Of a DNA stretch of 64,000 nucleotides, positions 35,841 to 45,791 are shown one piece after another. Below the pieces are notes generated by a model. The model searched no databases. It saw only the letters and a list, made by a program, of their open reading frames with translations, and had not been told where the DNA came from. Within the stretch, counting starts at the first letter, position 1. Each line of letters opens with the position of its first letter. The position numbers were made by a program, and so were the translations under genes. The DNA is from Sipunculus nudus (Eukaryota > Annelida > Sipuncula > Golfingiida > Sipunculidae): assembly GCA_026874595.1 (NCBI GenBank), contig CM049307.1, positions 61,406,370 through 61,470,369 on the forward strand, written 5' to 3'.

Positions 35841-36965
35841 TGTCACCAGAAATCGGTGACAATATGTACGGTGTTTTGTATCATAGTTTAACGAAGTCTG
35901 TTCTCTATTGATATTGACGTGAAACGTCATCCTAAAGCGTTGACAGGTCTTGATTGTATATATATATATTGTGTATTCTTGTATGGAATCCCATCGGCTA
36001 TCAGCTGATTTATCCGTGTCACGCATCGTGTGTAATTATTTCTGGTATGTGGGTCTATAAGGTGACGCTAACAGTCAAACTAGGTCACATATATCCTTAT
36101 ATGGGACACTTGAGAAATAAGCCAATCAGAGAACCGGATCGCCGTATTGTGACGACGATTGTGACGTCAGAGTTCAGGGAGAGACGCTGGAAGCTGCCTT
36201 CAGTTGGGTCTTGAAGCTTGAGGTGGCAGCACGCACGCACGAACATTGAAACGCCAGGAACGGCATAGAAGCAAGCTTCTACATGAGGCAAAGACCCAGC
36301 TCATGAGAACTCAGCCGTGCTGCCGACAGAGCTTCGTTTTGGCGATAAAGTGAGAGAGCGTTTGTCACCTGCCGGCCTAGTTCAGCTTGACCTAGAAACA
36401 TAACCGCCGTAAGCCGTGAACCCATTGCTACACGAGCAAGGTCAAGGACTCTAAGCTCAACGTAAACAAAGGGCGCTATTGCATTCATGTGATCGTAAAC
36501 CTACCCGGGTCGCTGACAAGCAAGATCAGTTGAAGATCGCTAAACTCAGAAAGACTATATGCTGCTAACCATACGCTAGATTCTACACAAAACAGTAACC
36601 AGAGATCTCTGAAGGAACTGGACTTTATTGGTTTTTATACAAACCACGGACTCAGTAAATATCCTGTATTTTTAATGTGAAGGACTATCGTATTGACACA
36701 TCAACGCACACACACATCTACATCTTTGTAAGTATTGTCTTGAATTATATTGTGAATTTAACCTGATGTCTCATAGTTTCTATTGATCTGGGTGTATGAT
36801 TGTCTGGTATTTTTATACACGTCCTTAAAAGAACCTGGAAATGTCACCTGTAATGACCGGGATCTAATTTCTTGATTAATGAAATCAAGTGGCGAGCGTT
36901 AACCCATCGTATGGTTTTATAGGATATATCCGTTGTAAAGTTATCACGTTAAGTTAGGGGTGACA
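35841..36965 (+). repeat. 5' LTR of element 2
   Basis: 1125 bp. It starts with a small hairpin (TGTCACC, seven-base loop, GGTGACA), so the terminal repeat is present twice at its left end. Contains a (TA)n run near 35958, CCAAT (36122), TGACGTCA (36162-36169), and CTATAAGG at 36055, where the 3' LTR reads CGCCAAGG. Confidence 0.92.
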
Positions 36966-36970
36966 TTGTA

Positions 36971-36988
36971 TGGCGAGCGTGCCAGGAT
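36971..36988 (+). other. Primer-binding site of element 2
   Basis: TGGCGAGCGTGCCAGGAT begins five bases after the LTR; its complement ends in CGCCA as a tRNA 3' end should. I could not settle which tRNA. The first ten bases (TGGCGAGCGT) also occur inside the LTR near 36891. Confidence 0.6.
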
Positions 36989-37684
36989 ATAATTAGCCTT
37001 AAAAAACTGGCTAATTACAGTAAGTTTCAGAAGTTTTGAACTGAGAAAACAGTACTGAAACCAGACATTCATATACTCAAACTAGAGTTGATCTGAATTA
37101 ATAATTGGAAATGACACCAAACTGATGTTGTAGTGTATACTTGCACAATGAAATTACCCCACTGTTAGGAGTTAATATTTATTCAGTGAGAATATTACCT
37201 GAAGCACAACATTGTTTCAAGATCGGCATATACCTTGTAGATTTGGCTAGAACACATGCATGTTTTGTGAGAAATGCTAGTTCAGTGATACCTGGACATC
37301 ATTATTGGGTTGATATAAACCCAGATTAGAGTGAAAATTTTTGATGTTGTTAGATACGCCCTGGTATAATTTTTTCTACACTAGTTTGTGATTGGTCACG
37401 TGGTAGGGTCTCTTGACAGGTAAGTTTACCCCTCCCGATTGGCATGGTAATCATAGGTGCATGGTGTTTATTGATATCTTGATATCCATCCGTCCATCCG
37501 TCTGACCCTTCGTCCGACCTTCCGTCCGTCCGTCCGTATAAGTAGATTTTGATGCGTAGAGCTACCGTGGTGTAATTGTACGGATACCGCCGGTTCGTTA
37601 GGTTGGCTTTAACAGTACGTATTTACGGATTTTTAAGAGCGGATATTACTAGATACTGGAATCTTACTAGGTTAGAGCGTTACC
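36989..37684 (+). other. Leader of element 2 with (TCCG)n microsatellite
   Basis: About 0.7 kb without a convincing gene. At 37485-37538 there is a TCCG/TCCA tetranucleotide run. The start of the main frame follows at 37685. Confidence 0.5.
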
Positions 37685-40591
37685 ATGGAGACGTTAGAGT
37701 CACTTGTTAGATGCGGACAGGCCTTGGGACTTAAGGACCAGGCTTTACAAGATTATGTTGAGGCTAGACGGCGTGCGGATGAGGAACGTGAGGAAAGAGC
37801 TAGGCAGCGGGAATTAGAGCGCGAGCGAGAGGCTAGAGCCCACGAACTAGAGGTTCTAAGGTTAAAGTCTGACTCTGGGGTTAAAGAAGAGAGAAGTAGG
37901 GATGTATTCCCGAAAATCCAGCTTCCACCTTTTGATGAGGCTCACGATCAGCTAGATGCGTTTCTTGAGCGATTTGAACGATTAGCTGTATGTCAAGGCT
38001 ATGATAGGGAGAACTGGGCGTTACACCTGAGTCCGTTACTGCGGGGTAAGGCGCTAGGGACTTACACACAGTTATCGGTTAGTGAGGCCATGGATTACGA
38101 TAAGTTAAAGATAGCCTTGTTAAAGCGATACCAAATGACCGAAGAGTGTTATCGACACGAGTTTCGGACTTGTAGGCCTGAGCGAGGCGAAACGCCGAGT
38201 CAGTTTGCGGTGAGACTGAGTGGATACCTAGACCATTGGATAGGGATGGCAGGGGTCGGAGGTGACTACGACGGGGTAGTTAACCTGTTGATGTGTGAGC
38301 AGTTCGTAAACTGCTGTAGTAGGGATCTCTCTATGTTTTTGAAAGAGAGACGGTGTCGTGACTTTGATAGTATGGTAGACTTAGCCGAGAGTTATACGGA
38401 GGCTCACGGTGTACACAGCCTTACAGCAGGTCCTCGTTATGGCAATAATGTGCCGCGTCCAGCGCAACCGGTATCTCAGCCTAGAGAGAAGCGAGAGGTT
38501 GAGCGCAGTCCGGACGGTCAGACATTTAAGCCATCAGGAGGCATCAGATGTTATTTATGTAATGAACTGGGACATAAGGCGCGGGAATGTAAGACTAGTG
38601 CCCGGTCGAGGCCTAGGTCTTCCCCTCAAGTAGGGCGTGCTGCTGGCGATCAGCAGAGGTATAGGACTAATTTTAGCCCCCCGTATAACCCAAAACAGAA
38701 ACCGGAGACTATGTCAATGGCAGTAGTCGAGGCGGAAACGGAGACAGTCGGTGCGGTGAAACCGGAAGTAGAGAGTCCGAGTCAGTCGTTAGGATTTGCT
38801 GCCCAGACAGAAGGCGGAATCTCGTTACCTGTGTGTGAAGGGCTGGTGAATGGTAAGTCAGCGAGGGTGCTGCGGGATTCGGGATGTTCCTCGGCAGGAA
38901 TACGTGAGTCGTACGTGGAGCCGAATCAGTTCACCGGACACCAGGTCGAGTGTAGGTTGTTCGACGGGTCTGTAAGACAATTTCCTACGGCTAGGATTGA
39001 TGTGGACTGTGCGTACTTTGTCGGTACTATCGAGGCAATGGTGGTCGGGGATGCTGTATGTGATTTAGCGCTAGGTAACGTAGCGGGAGCGCGTGATCCG
39101 TATGATCCGGACCCGACGTGGAAGTCTGAGCGGTCCTCAGGCATAGTGTGTGACGGTGTAGAGTCACAAAAGGAGGTGTCGTCCGCGGTGGAGACACGGA
39201 GCGCTGCACGAGAGAAACAGATACCGACGCGTAGCTTGAATGTTGCAAGCCCAGTTGCCGATGTGAGTCCGGCCGAATTTTTGAAGGCGCAGGAGGAGGA
39301 TGGGTCTTTAGCGCCGTATTGGAGGCTAGCTAGAGAGGCTAGAAATGATAGTCCATTTAGAATTGAGGACGGATATTTAGTTCGGGTTGTGAGTGATAAA
39401 CGGGGAGATCAAGATGGATCTCGAGTGGTGGTACCTCAGACGTTACGGTACGACGTAATGAGGATGGGCCACGAAGCGGTTATGGCGGGCCATCAGGGCA
39501 TAGACAAAACGCACGACCGCGTGAGAACTCAGTTTTTCTGGAAAGGGATGTATAATGACATTGCTGAGTTTTGCAAGTCCTGTCCCATTTGCCAGAAAAC
39601 CATACCGAAAGGCAAGGTGCCTGGAGCTACGTTAGGCCAGATGCCATTAATTGATGAGCCCTGGCGTAGAATTTCGATGGATCTGGTTGGGCCGATCCAT
39701 CCAGCGTCTGAGAGAGGTCACAGGTATATTCTGACCGTTATGGATTATGCCACTAGATATCCGGAGGCTGTTGCTTTAAAGAACATAGATACAGTCTCTG
39801 TGGCTGATGCGCTAGTTGATATTTATGCGCGGTTAGGAGTGCCGTCAGAGGTGCTTACTGACATGGGAACACAATTTACGTCAGACCTCATGCGAGAAGT
39901 TAGCCGTGTTTTGTCTGTAAGACAGCTCACCACTACTCCTTACCATCCTATGTGCAACGGAATGGTGGAGAGATTCAATGGAACGTTAAAGTTAATGTTA
40001 AAACGGATGTGCGAGGAAAGACCGCGAGATTGGGATCGGTACCTCAGCGCCGTGCTTTTTGCGTACCGAGAAGCGCCACATGAGAGCACAGGGTTCTCAC
40101 CCTTTGAGTTGCTCTATGGTAGGATCGTTAGAGGACCGATGCGGATTCTAAGGGATCTGTGGACCAAGCGAGATACTAGCGTTGAGACTAAAACCACGTA
40201 CCAATACGTCCTGGACCTACAAGACAAACTAAGCGACACATGCGCGTTAGCTAGAGAGGCGTTGAACAAATCAGCGAACAGACACAGACTGTTATATGAT
40301 AGAGGTAAATGCACGCGCAGGTTTGAGGCCGGAGAAGAAGTTTTGTTGTTACTCCCGACGGAGCGGAACAAATTAATGGTACAGTGGAAAGGCCCCTATA
40401 CTATTGTAAACAGGGTTGGGGACTTAGACTATCGGATTAAGATTGGCGATAAGGTTAAAACCTTCCACGTGAATATGCTGAAACGGTACCATGCTAGAAA
40501 CGAGCCCCAGCATATTCTGGCAGCGGTAGCCAAGGGCGCACCTGATTCTATACATGATCCTGACGGTGTAGACGGGGAAACTGAGCACTGA
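37685..40591 (+). CDS. Gag-protease-integrase polyprotein of element 2
   Basis: 968 residues in one frame; ATG in a TACCATGG context. Residues ~25-62 are a highly charged coiled coil. About 75-240 is the Gag capsid; 153-241 resembles a SCAN domain (EQF followed by 'LSMFLKERRCRDFDSMVDLAE'). Zinc knuckle C289-x2-C292-x4-H297-x4-C302. Protease active site D398-S399-G400 with a LALGN segment after it. Integrase: zinc-binding H596, H603, C633, C636; catalytic D666, D726, E762 with the D35E spacing; then a GPY-type C-terminal module (GPYTIVNRVGDLDYRIKIG, about residues 905-923). No RT lies between protease and integrase; only about 130 residues separate the LALGN block from the integrase zinc site. 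The frame is open throughout. It overlaps the shifted RT/RNase H remnant just after its stop. Confidence 0.9.
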   Translation: METLESLVRCGQALGLKDQALQDYVEARRRADEEREERARQRELEREREARAHELEVLRLKSDSGVKEERSRDVFPKIQLPPFDEAHDQLDAFLERFERLAVCQGYDRENWALHLSPLLRGKALGTYTQLSVSEAMDYDKLKIALLKRYQMTEECYRHEFRTCRPERGETPSQFAVRLSGYLDHWIGMAGVGGDYDGVVNLLMCEQFVNCCSRDLSMFLKERRCRDFDSMVDLAESYTEAHGVHSLTAGPRYGNNVPRPAQPVSQPREKREVERSPDGQTFKPSGGIRCYLCNELGHKARECKTSARSRPRSSPQVGRAAGDQQRYRTNFSPPYNPKQKPETMSMAVVEAETETVGAVKPEVESPSQSLGFAAQTEGGISLPVCEGLVNGKSARVLRDSGCSSAGIRESYVEPNQFTGHQVECRLFDGSVRQFPTARIDVDCAYFVGTIEAMVVGDAVCDLALGNVAGARDPYDPDPTWKSERSSGIVCDGVESQKEVSSAVETRSAAREKQIPTRSLNVASPVADVSPAEFLKAQEEDGSLAPYWRLAREARNDSPFRIEDGYLVRVVSDKRGDQDGSRVVVPQTLRYDVMRMGHEAVMAGHQGIDKTHDRVRTQFFWKGMYNDIAEFCKSCPICQKTIPKGKVPGATLGQMPLIDEPWRRISMDLVGPIHPASERGHRYILTVMDYATRYPEAVALKNIDTVSVADALVDIYARLGVPSEVLTDMGTQFTSDLMREVSRVLSVRQLTTTPYHPMCNGMVERFNGTLKLMLKRMCEERPRDWDRYLSAVLFAYREAPHESTGFSPFELLYGRIVRGPMRILRDLWTKRDTSVETKTTYQYVLDLQDKLSDTCALAREALNKSANRHRLLYDRGKCTRRFEAGEEVLLLLPTERNKLMVQWKGPYTIVNRVGDLDYRIKIGDKVKTFHVNMLKRYHARNEPQHILAAVAKGAPDSIHDPDGVDGETEH

Positions 40592-41189
40592 TAGACCTAA
40601 GACAAAGAAGGCTTTGCGAGCATTCCTAGGTCTTACAGGGTACTATCGAAAATTCGTGCCAAACTATGCGGAAATAGCGGTGCCCTTGACTGATCTAACG
40701 CGTAAAGGTCAACCTAACAAACTAGACTGGAAACCCGTACACGAGAACGCGTACTGTTCTCTAAAGGCTAAACTGTCAGACCCTCCCATACTGAAGCTAC
40801 CTGATTTCAGTAAACAATTTTATTTGAAATGTGATGCATCTGATGTGGGTATTGGCTGTATCCTGATGCAAAGACACGAGGGGATCATGCACCCAGTAGC
40901 TTATGCCAGTCGTAAACTATTGCCCAGGGAGAGAAATTACTCCACCATTGAGAAAGAGTCATTAGCAATTGTATGGTCTGTACAGAAATTTGAGATGTAC
41001 CTGGCTTGTAGACCGTTCACCATTCAGACCGACCACAAACCATTAAAGTGTATTAGCAAATCAAAATGTGCTAATAAGAGAGTAATGAGATGGGCACTGG
41101 TTCTACAAGAGTTTAGATTTGATATTGAAGCAGTGTCAGGTAAACTAAACCATGGACCTGATTTTCTTAGCAGACTGCCTGAGTGTTAG
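40590..41189 (+). pseudogene. End of reverse transcriptase plus RNase H (5'-deleted)
   Basis: The homology starts abruptly near 40593 in the +1 frame relative to the integrase frame, at the RT thumb/connection segment (PKTKKALRAFLGLTGYYRKF). RNase H follows: acidic residues in 'KCDASDVGIG', 'IEKESLAIVWS', 'QTDHKPL' and the final 'HGPDFLSRL'. About 200 residues of RT fingers and palm are missing. There is no credible own start codon (the first candidate is a TTG at 40614), so it is probably not translated on its own. The position after integrase is the evidence for Gmr1-type gene order. Confidence 0.88.
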
Positions 41190-41395
41190 GATGTAATGAG
41201 CTATAATGTTTAGCCAGTTAAGTCTAAACATGTACAAGATTTTTGCCCTGTGTCATAGACCGTGGGCATGTACTAATGACAACTTGTTACATGACCCTTA
41301 TGTATTGCTATGTATTGCTACATGTAAATATGTTTAGCTGGACCCTGTAAGATAGAACGATACGATGTATCGAGAAAATACTGTGTATTTTCCTT
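41190..41395 (+). other. 3' untranslated internal region of element 2
   Basis: 206 bp between the RNase H stop and the polypurine tract, stop-rich, with no envelope-like frame. A short direct TATGTATTGC repeat lies near 41300-41320. Confidence 0.6.
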
Positions 41396-41410
41396 AAAAG
41401 GAGGGGGTGA
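41396..41410 (+). other. Polypurine tract of element 2
   Basis: AAAAGGAGGGGGTGA lies directly before the 3' LTR and would prime plus-strand DNA. Confidence 0.8.
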
Positions 41411-42535
41411 TGTCACCAGAAATCGATGACAATATGTACGGTGTTTTGTATCATAGTTTAACGAAGTCTGTTCTCTATTGATATTGACGTGAAACGTCAT
41501 CCTAAAGCGTTGACAGGTCTTGATTGTATATATATATATTGTGTATTCTTGTATGGAATCCCATCGGCTATCAGCTGATTTATCCGTGTCACGCATCGTG
41601 TGTAATTATTTCTGGTATGTGGGTCGCCAAGGTGACGCTAACAGTCAAACTAGGTCACATATATCCTTATATGGGACACTTGAGAAATAAGCCAATCAGA
41701 GAACCGGATCGCCGTATTGTGACGACGATTGTGACGTCAGAGTTCAGGGAGAGACGCTGGAAGCTGCCTTCAGTTGGGTCTTGAAGCTTGAGGTGGCAGC
41801 ACGCACGCACGAACATTGAAACGCCAGGAACGGCATAGAAGCAAGCTTCTACATGAGGCAAAGACCCAGCTCATGAGAACTCAGCCGTGCTGCCGACAGA
41901 GCTTCGTATTGGCGATAAACTGAGAGAGCGTTTGTCACCTGCCGGCCTAGTTCAGCTTGACCTAGAAACATAACCGCCGTAAGCCGTGAACCCATTGCTA
42001 CACGAGCAAGGTCAAGGACTCTAAGCTCAACGTAAACAAAGGGCGCTATTGCATTCATGTGATCGTAAACCTACCCGGGTCGCTGACAAGCAAGATCAGT
42101 TGAAGATCGCTAAACTCAGAAAGACTATATACTGCTAACCATACGCTAGATTCTACACAAAACAGTAACCAGAGATCTCTGAAGGAACTGGACTTTATTG
42201 GTTTTTATACAAACCACGGACTCAGTAAATATCCTGTATTTTTAATGTGAAGGACTATCGTATTGACACATCAACGCACACACACATCTACATCTTTGTA
42301 AGTATTGTCTTGAATTATATTGTGAATTTAACCTGATGTCTAATAGTTTCTATTGATCTGGGTGTATGATTGTCTGGTATTTTTATACACGTCCTTAAAA
42401 GAACCTGGAAATGTCACCTGTAATGACCGGGATCTAATTTCTTGATTAATGAAATCAAGTGGCGAGCGTTAACCCATCGTATGGTTTTATAGGATATATC
42501 CGTTGTAAAGTTATCACGTTAAGTTAGGGGTGACA
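41411..42535 (+). repeat. 3' LTR of element 2
   Basis: 1125 bp, same length as the 5' LTR. Differences seen: G/A in the terminal hairpin, three clustered changes (CTATAAGG in the 5' LTR, CGCCAAGG here), and about four scattered single changes. It joins satellite unit 11 at CATATAATACAT. Confidence 0.92.
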
Positions 42536-43888
42536 CATATAATACATAAATTTTGTATAAAGAACATGAATCGTACTGAGTCGTGTGATGGGTTGTTTTT
42601 ATGTATTTATTGCGCCCGTAAAACACAACTGTCCTGTCACAACTGGACCGAACGGCTGATGTACGACCTAGACATAAATTAGGGGCCGTATAAGAAGAAG
42701 CCGTCTACCAGATCATATTACAATATATTTAGAAATTTAATATTTAAAATTTATATTAGAACAGCGGCATTCTCATGATGATTCCGGAGCGTTGAACGTG
42801 CATTTCATGAGTAAGTAACCGCCCCCTGCGGTATGATGAGGCTTGATGTTGTCAACAGCATCCTCCTAGCACCTATACCGTCACTCACAGCCTTCCGTCC
42901 TCTCCGGCCAGGGGGTAAGCGTATTACCCCAACCCACTGCGGAGACCAGACCGGACGATTGTTCAAGACCGTGAGCCTCCAGGTATAACCCAGTGCCCTA
43001 TTTACGGCTCAGAACCGCTGAATACCATATCTCCCTGATTGCGCTCCTCACTCACCTTTAAAAGAATCAAGCACAGGAAGAGAAAGTAAAAATATTGCGG
43101 TTTTATTCATGTCTTGGTTTTATGTATCTGTACAATTTGAGTGTGTGTTTGTCTTCGTGTGTATAAAAAGCGTTATCATAAAATTTTATGCTAAAGTTTA
43201 CTAACCGTAGTACATGATCTTCCTAATTACTTTTAGATTCCACGAAGAGATTCGTAAAAACACCGTAAAGACGGGCTTCCTATAACTTACAAGTCCATGA
43301 TCGCCTTCTTCTTACTGATACTGAGACAAGAATGACCGGGTTGCTAACGTGACGACAATAGCAACATCCCCGATTCAATGACGTCATGCCGTTTTAATCT
43401 TCAAACGTTCGGCTGGAAACACGTAATGCTGAGTGTTTAATATTGTTTTTATTTTACTTTGCGAAGTGAATGTATTTCGGAGTTCATAGAGTGCGTAGTT
43501 AGGAGCCCAGACCGCAGATGGCGACACCTGACGTAAACAGCAAGTTTGTGACGTATTTTTCATCGGCATAGATAACTTATTACCACGCGGGTGTGTTATG
43601 TGATGAAAGCATTGCATCCAGAACAGAGACTGCCCGCTGTTATGATTGCTGGAGCAATATGTATTGTTTATATTCATTTTGGAATATTTTAGTGAAGTCA
43701 CTGCAGAGTTGAGACTGAACATATGTGCTGACAGATTTAATAACAAATCAAACTATCTCGTGTATTTCGTGGACATAATAATGAGATCAATATATTTAAA
43801 ACAAGGATACATAATGAGATTTGTAATCCGTTTGGTTCAAAGGAACTTCGTAAAAATAAACTTTAAATGCAATATATTGTTTTATCTG

Positions 43889-45791
43889 GAATAAACTGAA
43901 ATGAACACGTGACTTGTGATTACAATATTATAATTATGTGTTATGGATGTTTCAATACACTTTTTCACAGAGATGAAAGGAGGTTTTATTTTGGGGGGGT
44001 GGGGGGGTGGGGTGGTTCCCGAGACCTTAAAACGGGATGTCCTGGCATCAGGTGGTGGCCTCAACGTAAATTAAAGAATGAATGGAAAATGTGATATCGT
44101 GTCCCGGCTTCCTTACGATATAATAAAATATTCGTCTGCACAGTAGAACACAGACAGTAAGTCGGAGTATCTCGTTTTGTGTGTATGTATAATATAAGGA
44201 TAAAGAAAACATACCCAAGTTTCTCTTGCACCGCGCGCGTCAATTTTAGTACCCGAATAAAATAATTGTTTCCCCGTCATATCACATTAAAATCAAAACC
44301 CCATCATGAAAAATTCATATAGCAAGCGGGTCCGAAATAATTCCTAGAGAAAGAGCCCAATAAAACGTAATCCTCTTGGGCTTATGTTAAAAGTAAAAAC
44401 AGTGTAGAATATTTCAAATAATAAAAATATAATTTAAATACATATAATACATAAATTTTGTATAAAGAACATGAATCGTACTGAGTCGTGTGATGGGTTG
44501 TTTTTATGTATTTATTGCGCCCGTAAAACACAACTGTCCTGTCACAACTGGACCGAACGGCTGATGTACGACCTAGACATAAATTAGGGGCCGTATAAGA
44601 AGAAGCCGTCTACCAGATCATATTACAATATATTTAGAAATTTAATATTTAAAATTTATATTAGAACAGCGGCATTCTCATGATGATTCCGGAGCGTTGA
44701 ACGTGCATTTCATGAGTAAGTAACCGCCCCCTGCGGTATGATGATGCTTGATGTTGTCAACAGCATCCTCCTAGCACCTATACCGTCACTCACAGCCTTC
44801 CGTCCTCTCCGGCCAGGGGGTAAGCGTATTACCCCAACCCACTGCGGAGACCAGACCGGACGATTGTTCAAGACCGTGAGCCTCCAGGTATAACCCAGTG
44901 CCCTATTTACGGCTCAGAGCCGCTGAATACCATATCTCCCTGATTGCGCTCCTCAATCACCTTTAAAAGAATCAAGCACAGGAAGAGAAAGTAAAAATAT
45001 TGCGGTTTTATTCATGTCTTGGTTTTATGTATCTGTACAATTTGAGTGTGTGTTTGTCTTCGTGTGTATAAAAAGCGTTATCATAAAATTTTATGCTAAA
45101 GTTTACTAACCGTAGTACATGATCTTCCTAATTATTTTAGATTCCACGAAGAGATTCGTAAAAACACCGTAAAGACGGGCTTCCTATAACTTACAAGTCC
45201 ATGATCGCCTTCTTCTTACTGATATTGAGACAAGAATGACCGGGTTGCTAACGTGACGACAATAGCAACATCCCCGATTCAATGACGTCATGCCGTTTTA
45301 ATCTTCAAACGTTCGGCTGGAAACACGTAATGCTGAGTGTTTAATATTGTTTTAATTTACTTTGCGAAGTGAATGTATTTCGGAGTTCATAGAGTGCGTA
45401 GTTAGGAGCCCAGACCGCAGATGGCGACACCTGACGTAAACAGCAAGTTTGTGACGTATTTTTCATCGGCATAGATAACTTATTACCACGCGGGTGTGTT
45501 ATGTGATGAGAGCATTGCATCCAGAACAGAGACTGCCCGCTGTTATGATTGCTGGAGCAATATGTATTGTTTATATTCATTTTGGAATATTTTAGTGAAG
45601 TCACTGCAGAGTTGAGACTGAACATATGTGCTGACAGATTTAATAACAAATCAAACTATCTCGTGTATTTCGTGGACACAATAATGAGATCAATATATTT
45701 AAAACAAGGATACATAATGAGATTTGTAATCCGTTTGGTTCAAAGGAACTTCGTAAAAATAAACTTTAAATGCAATATATTGTTTTATCTG
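43889..45791 (+). repeat. Satellite unit 12
   Basis: The G tract is broken by T residues (G7TG7TG4). The 70-codon frame has the same TAG as unit 11. GATGATGCTTG variant near 44741 is shared with unit 18. Confidence 0.92.

Larger units (their letters stand above)
35841..42535 (+). mobile_element. LTR retrotransposon 2: Ty3/Gypsy, integrase before RNase H, RT core deleted
   Basis: The 6695-bp element has two 1125-bp LTRs (TGTCACC...GGTGACA) and a perfect 5-bp duplication CATAT (35836-35840 and 42536-42540). The LTRs differ at about eight positions (near 0.7%). Order of coding parts: Gag, protease, integrase, then the end of RT and RNase H. Standard Ty3/Gypsy elements have integrase last; the order here is that of the Gmr1 group. 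The fingers and palm of RT, including the YxDD site, are missing, so this copy cannot copy itself. Confidence 0.92.
35291..43888 (+). repeat. Satellite unit 11, split by LTR element 2
   Basis: The unit is interrupted after 35840 and resumes at 42541 (CATAT is duplicated). The 70-codon frame after the insertion has an in-frame TAG (ACATAAATTAGGGG). Confidence 0.92.

Noticed and set aside
37141-37329. 62-codon frame in the leader of element 2
   Set aside because: No ATG at its start, no motif, upstream of the real Gag start.
35841-42535. Classification of element 2 as Ty1/copia because integrase comes first
   Set aside because: The integrase has a Gypsy-type GPY module, RNase H and the RT connection segment (FLGLTGYYRKF) are Gypsy-like, and Gag has a Gypsy-type knuckle arrangement.
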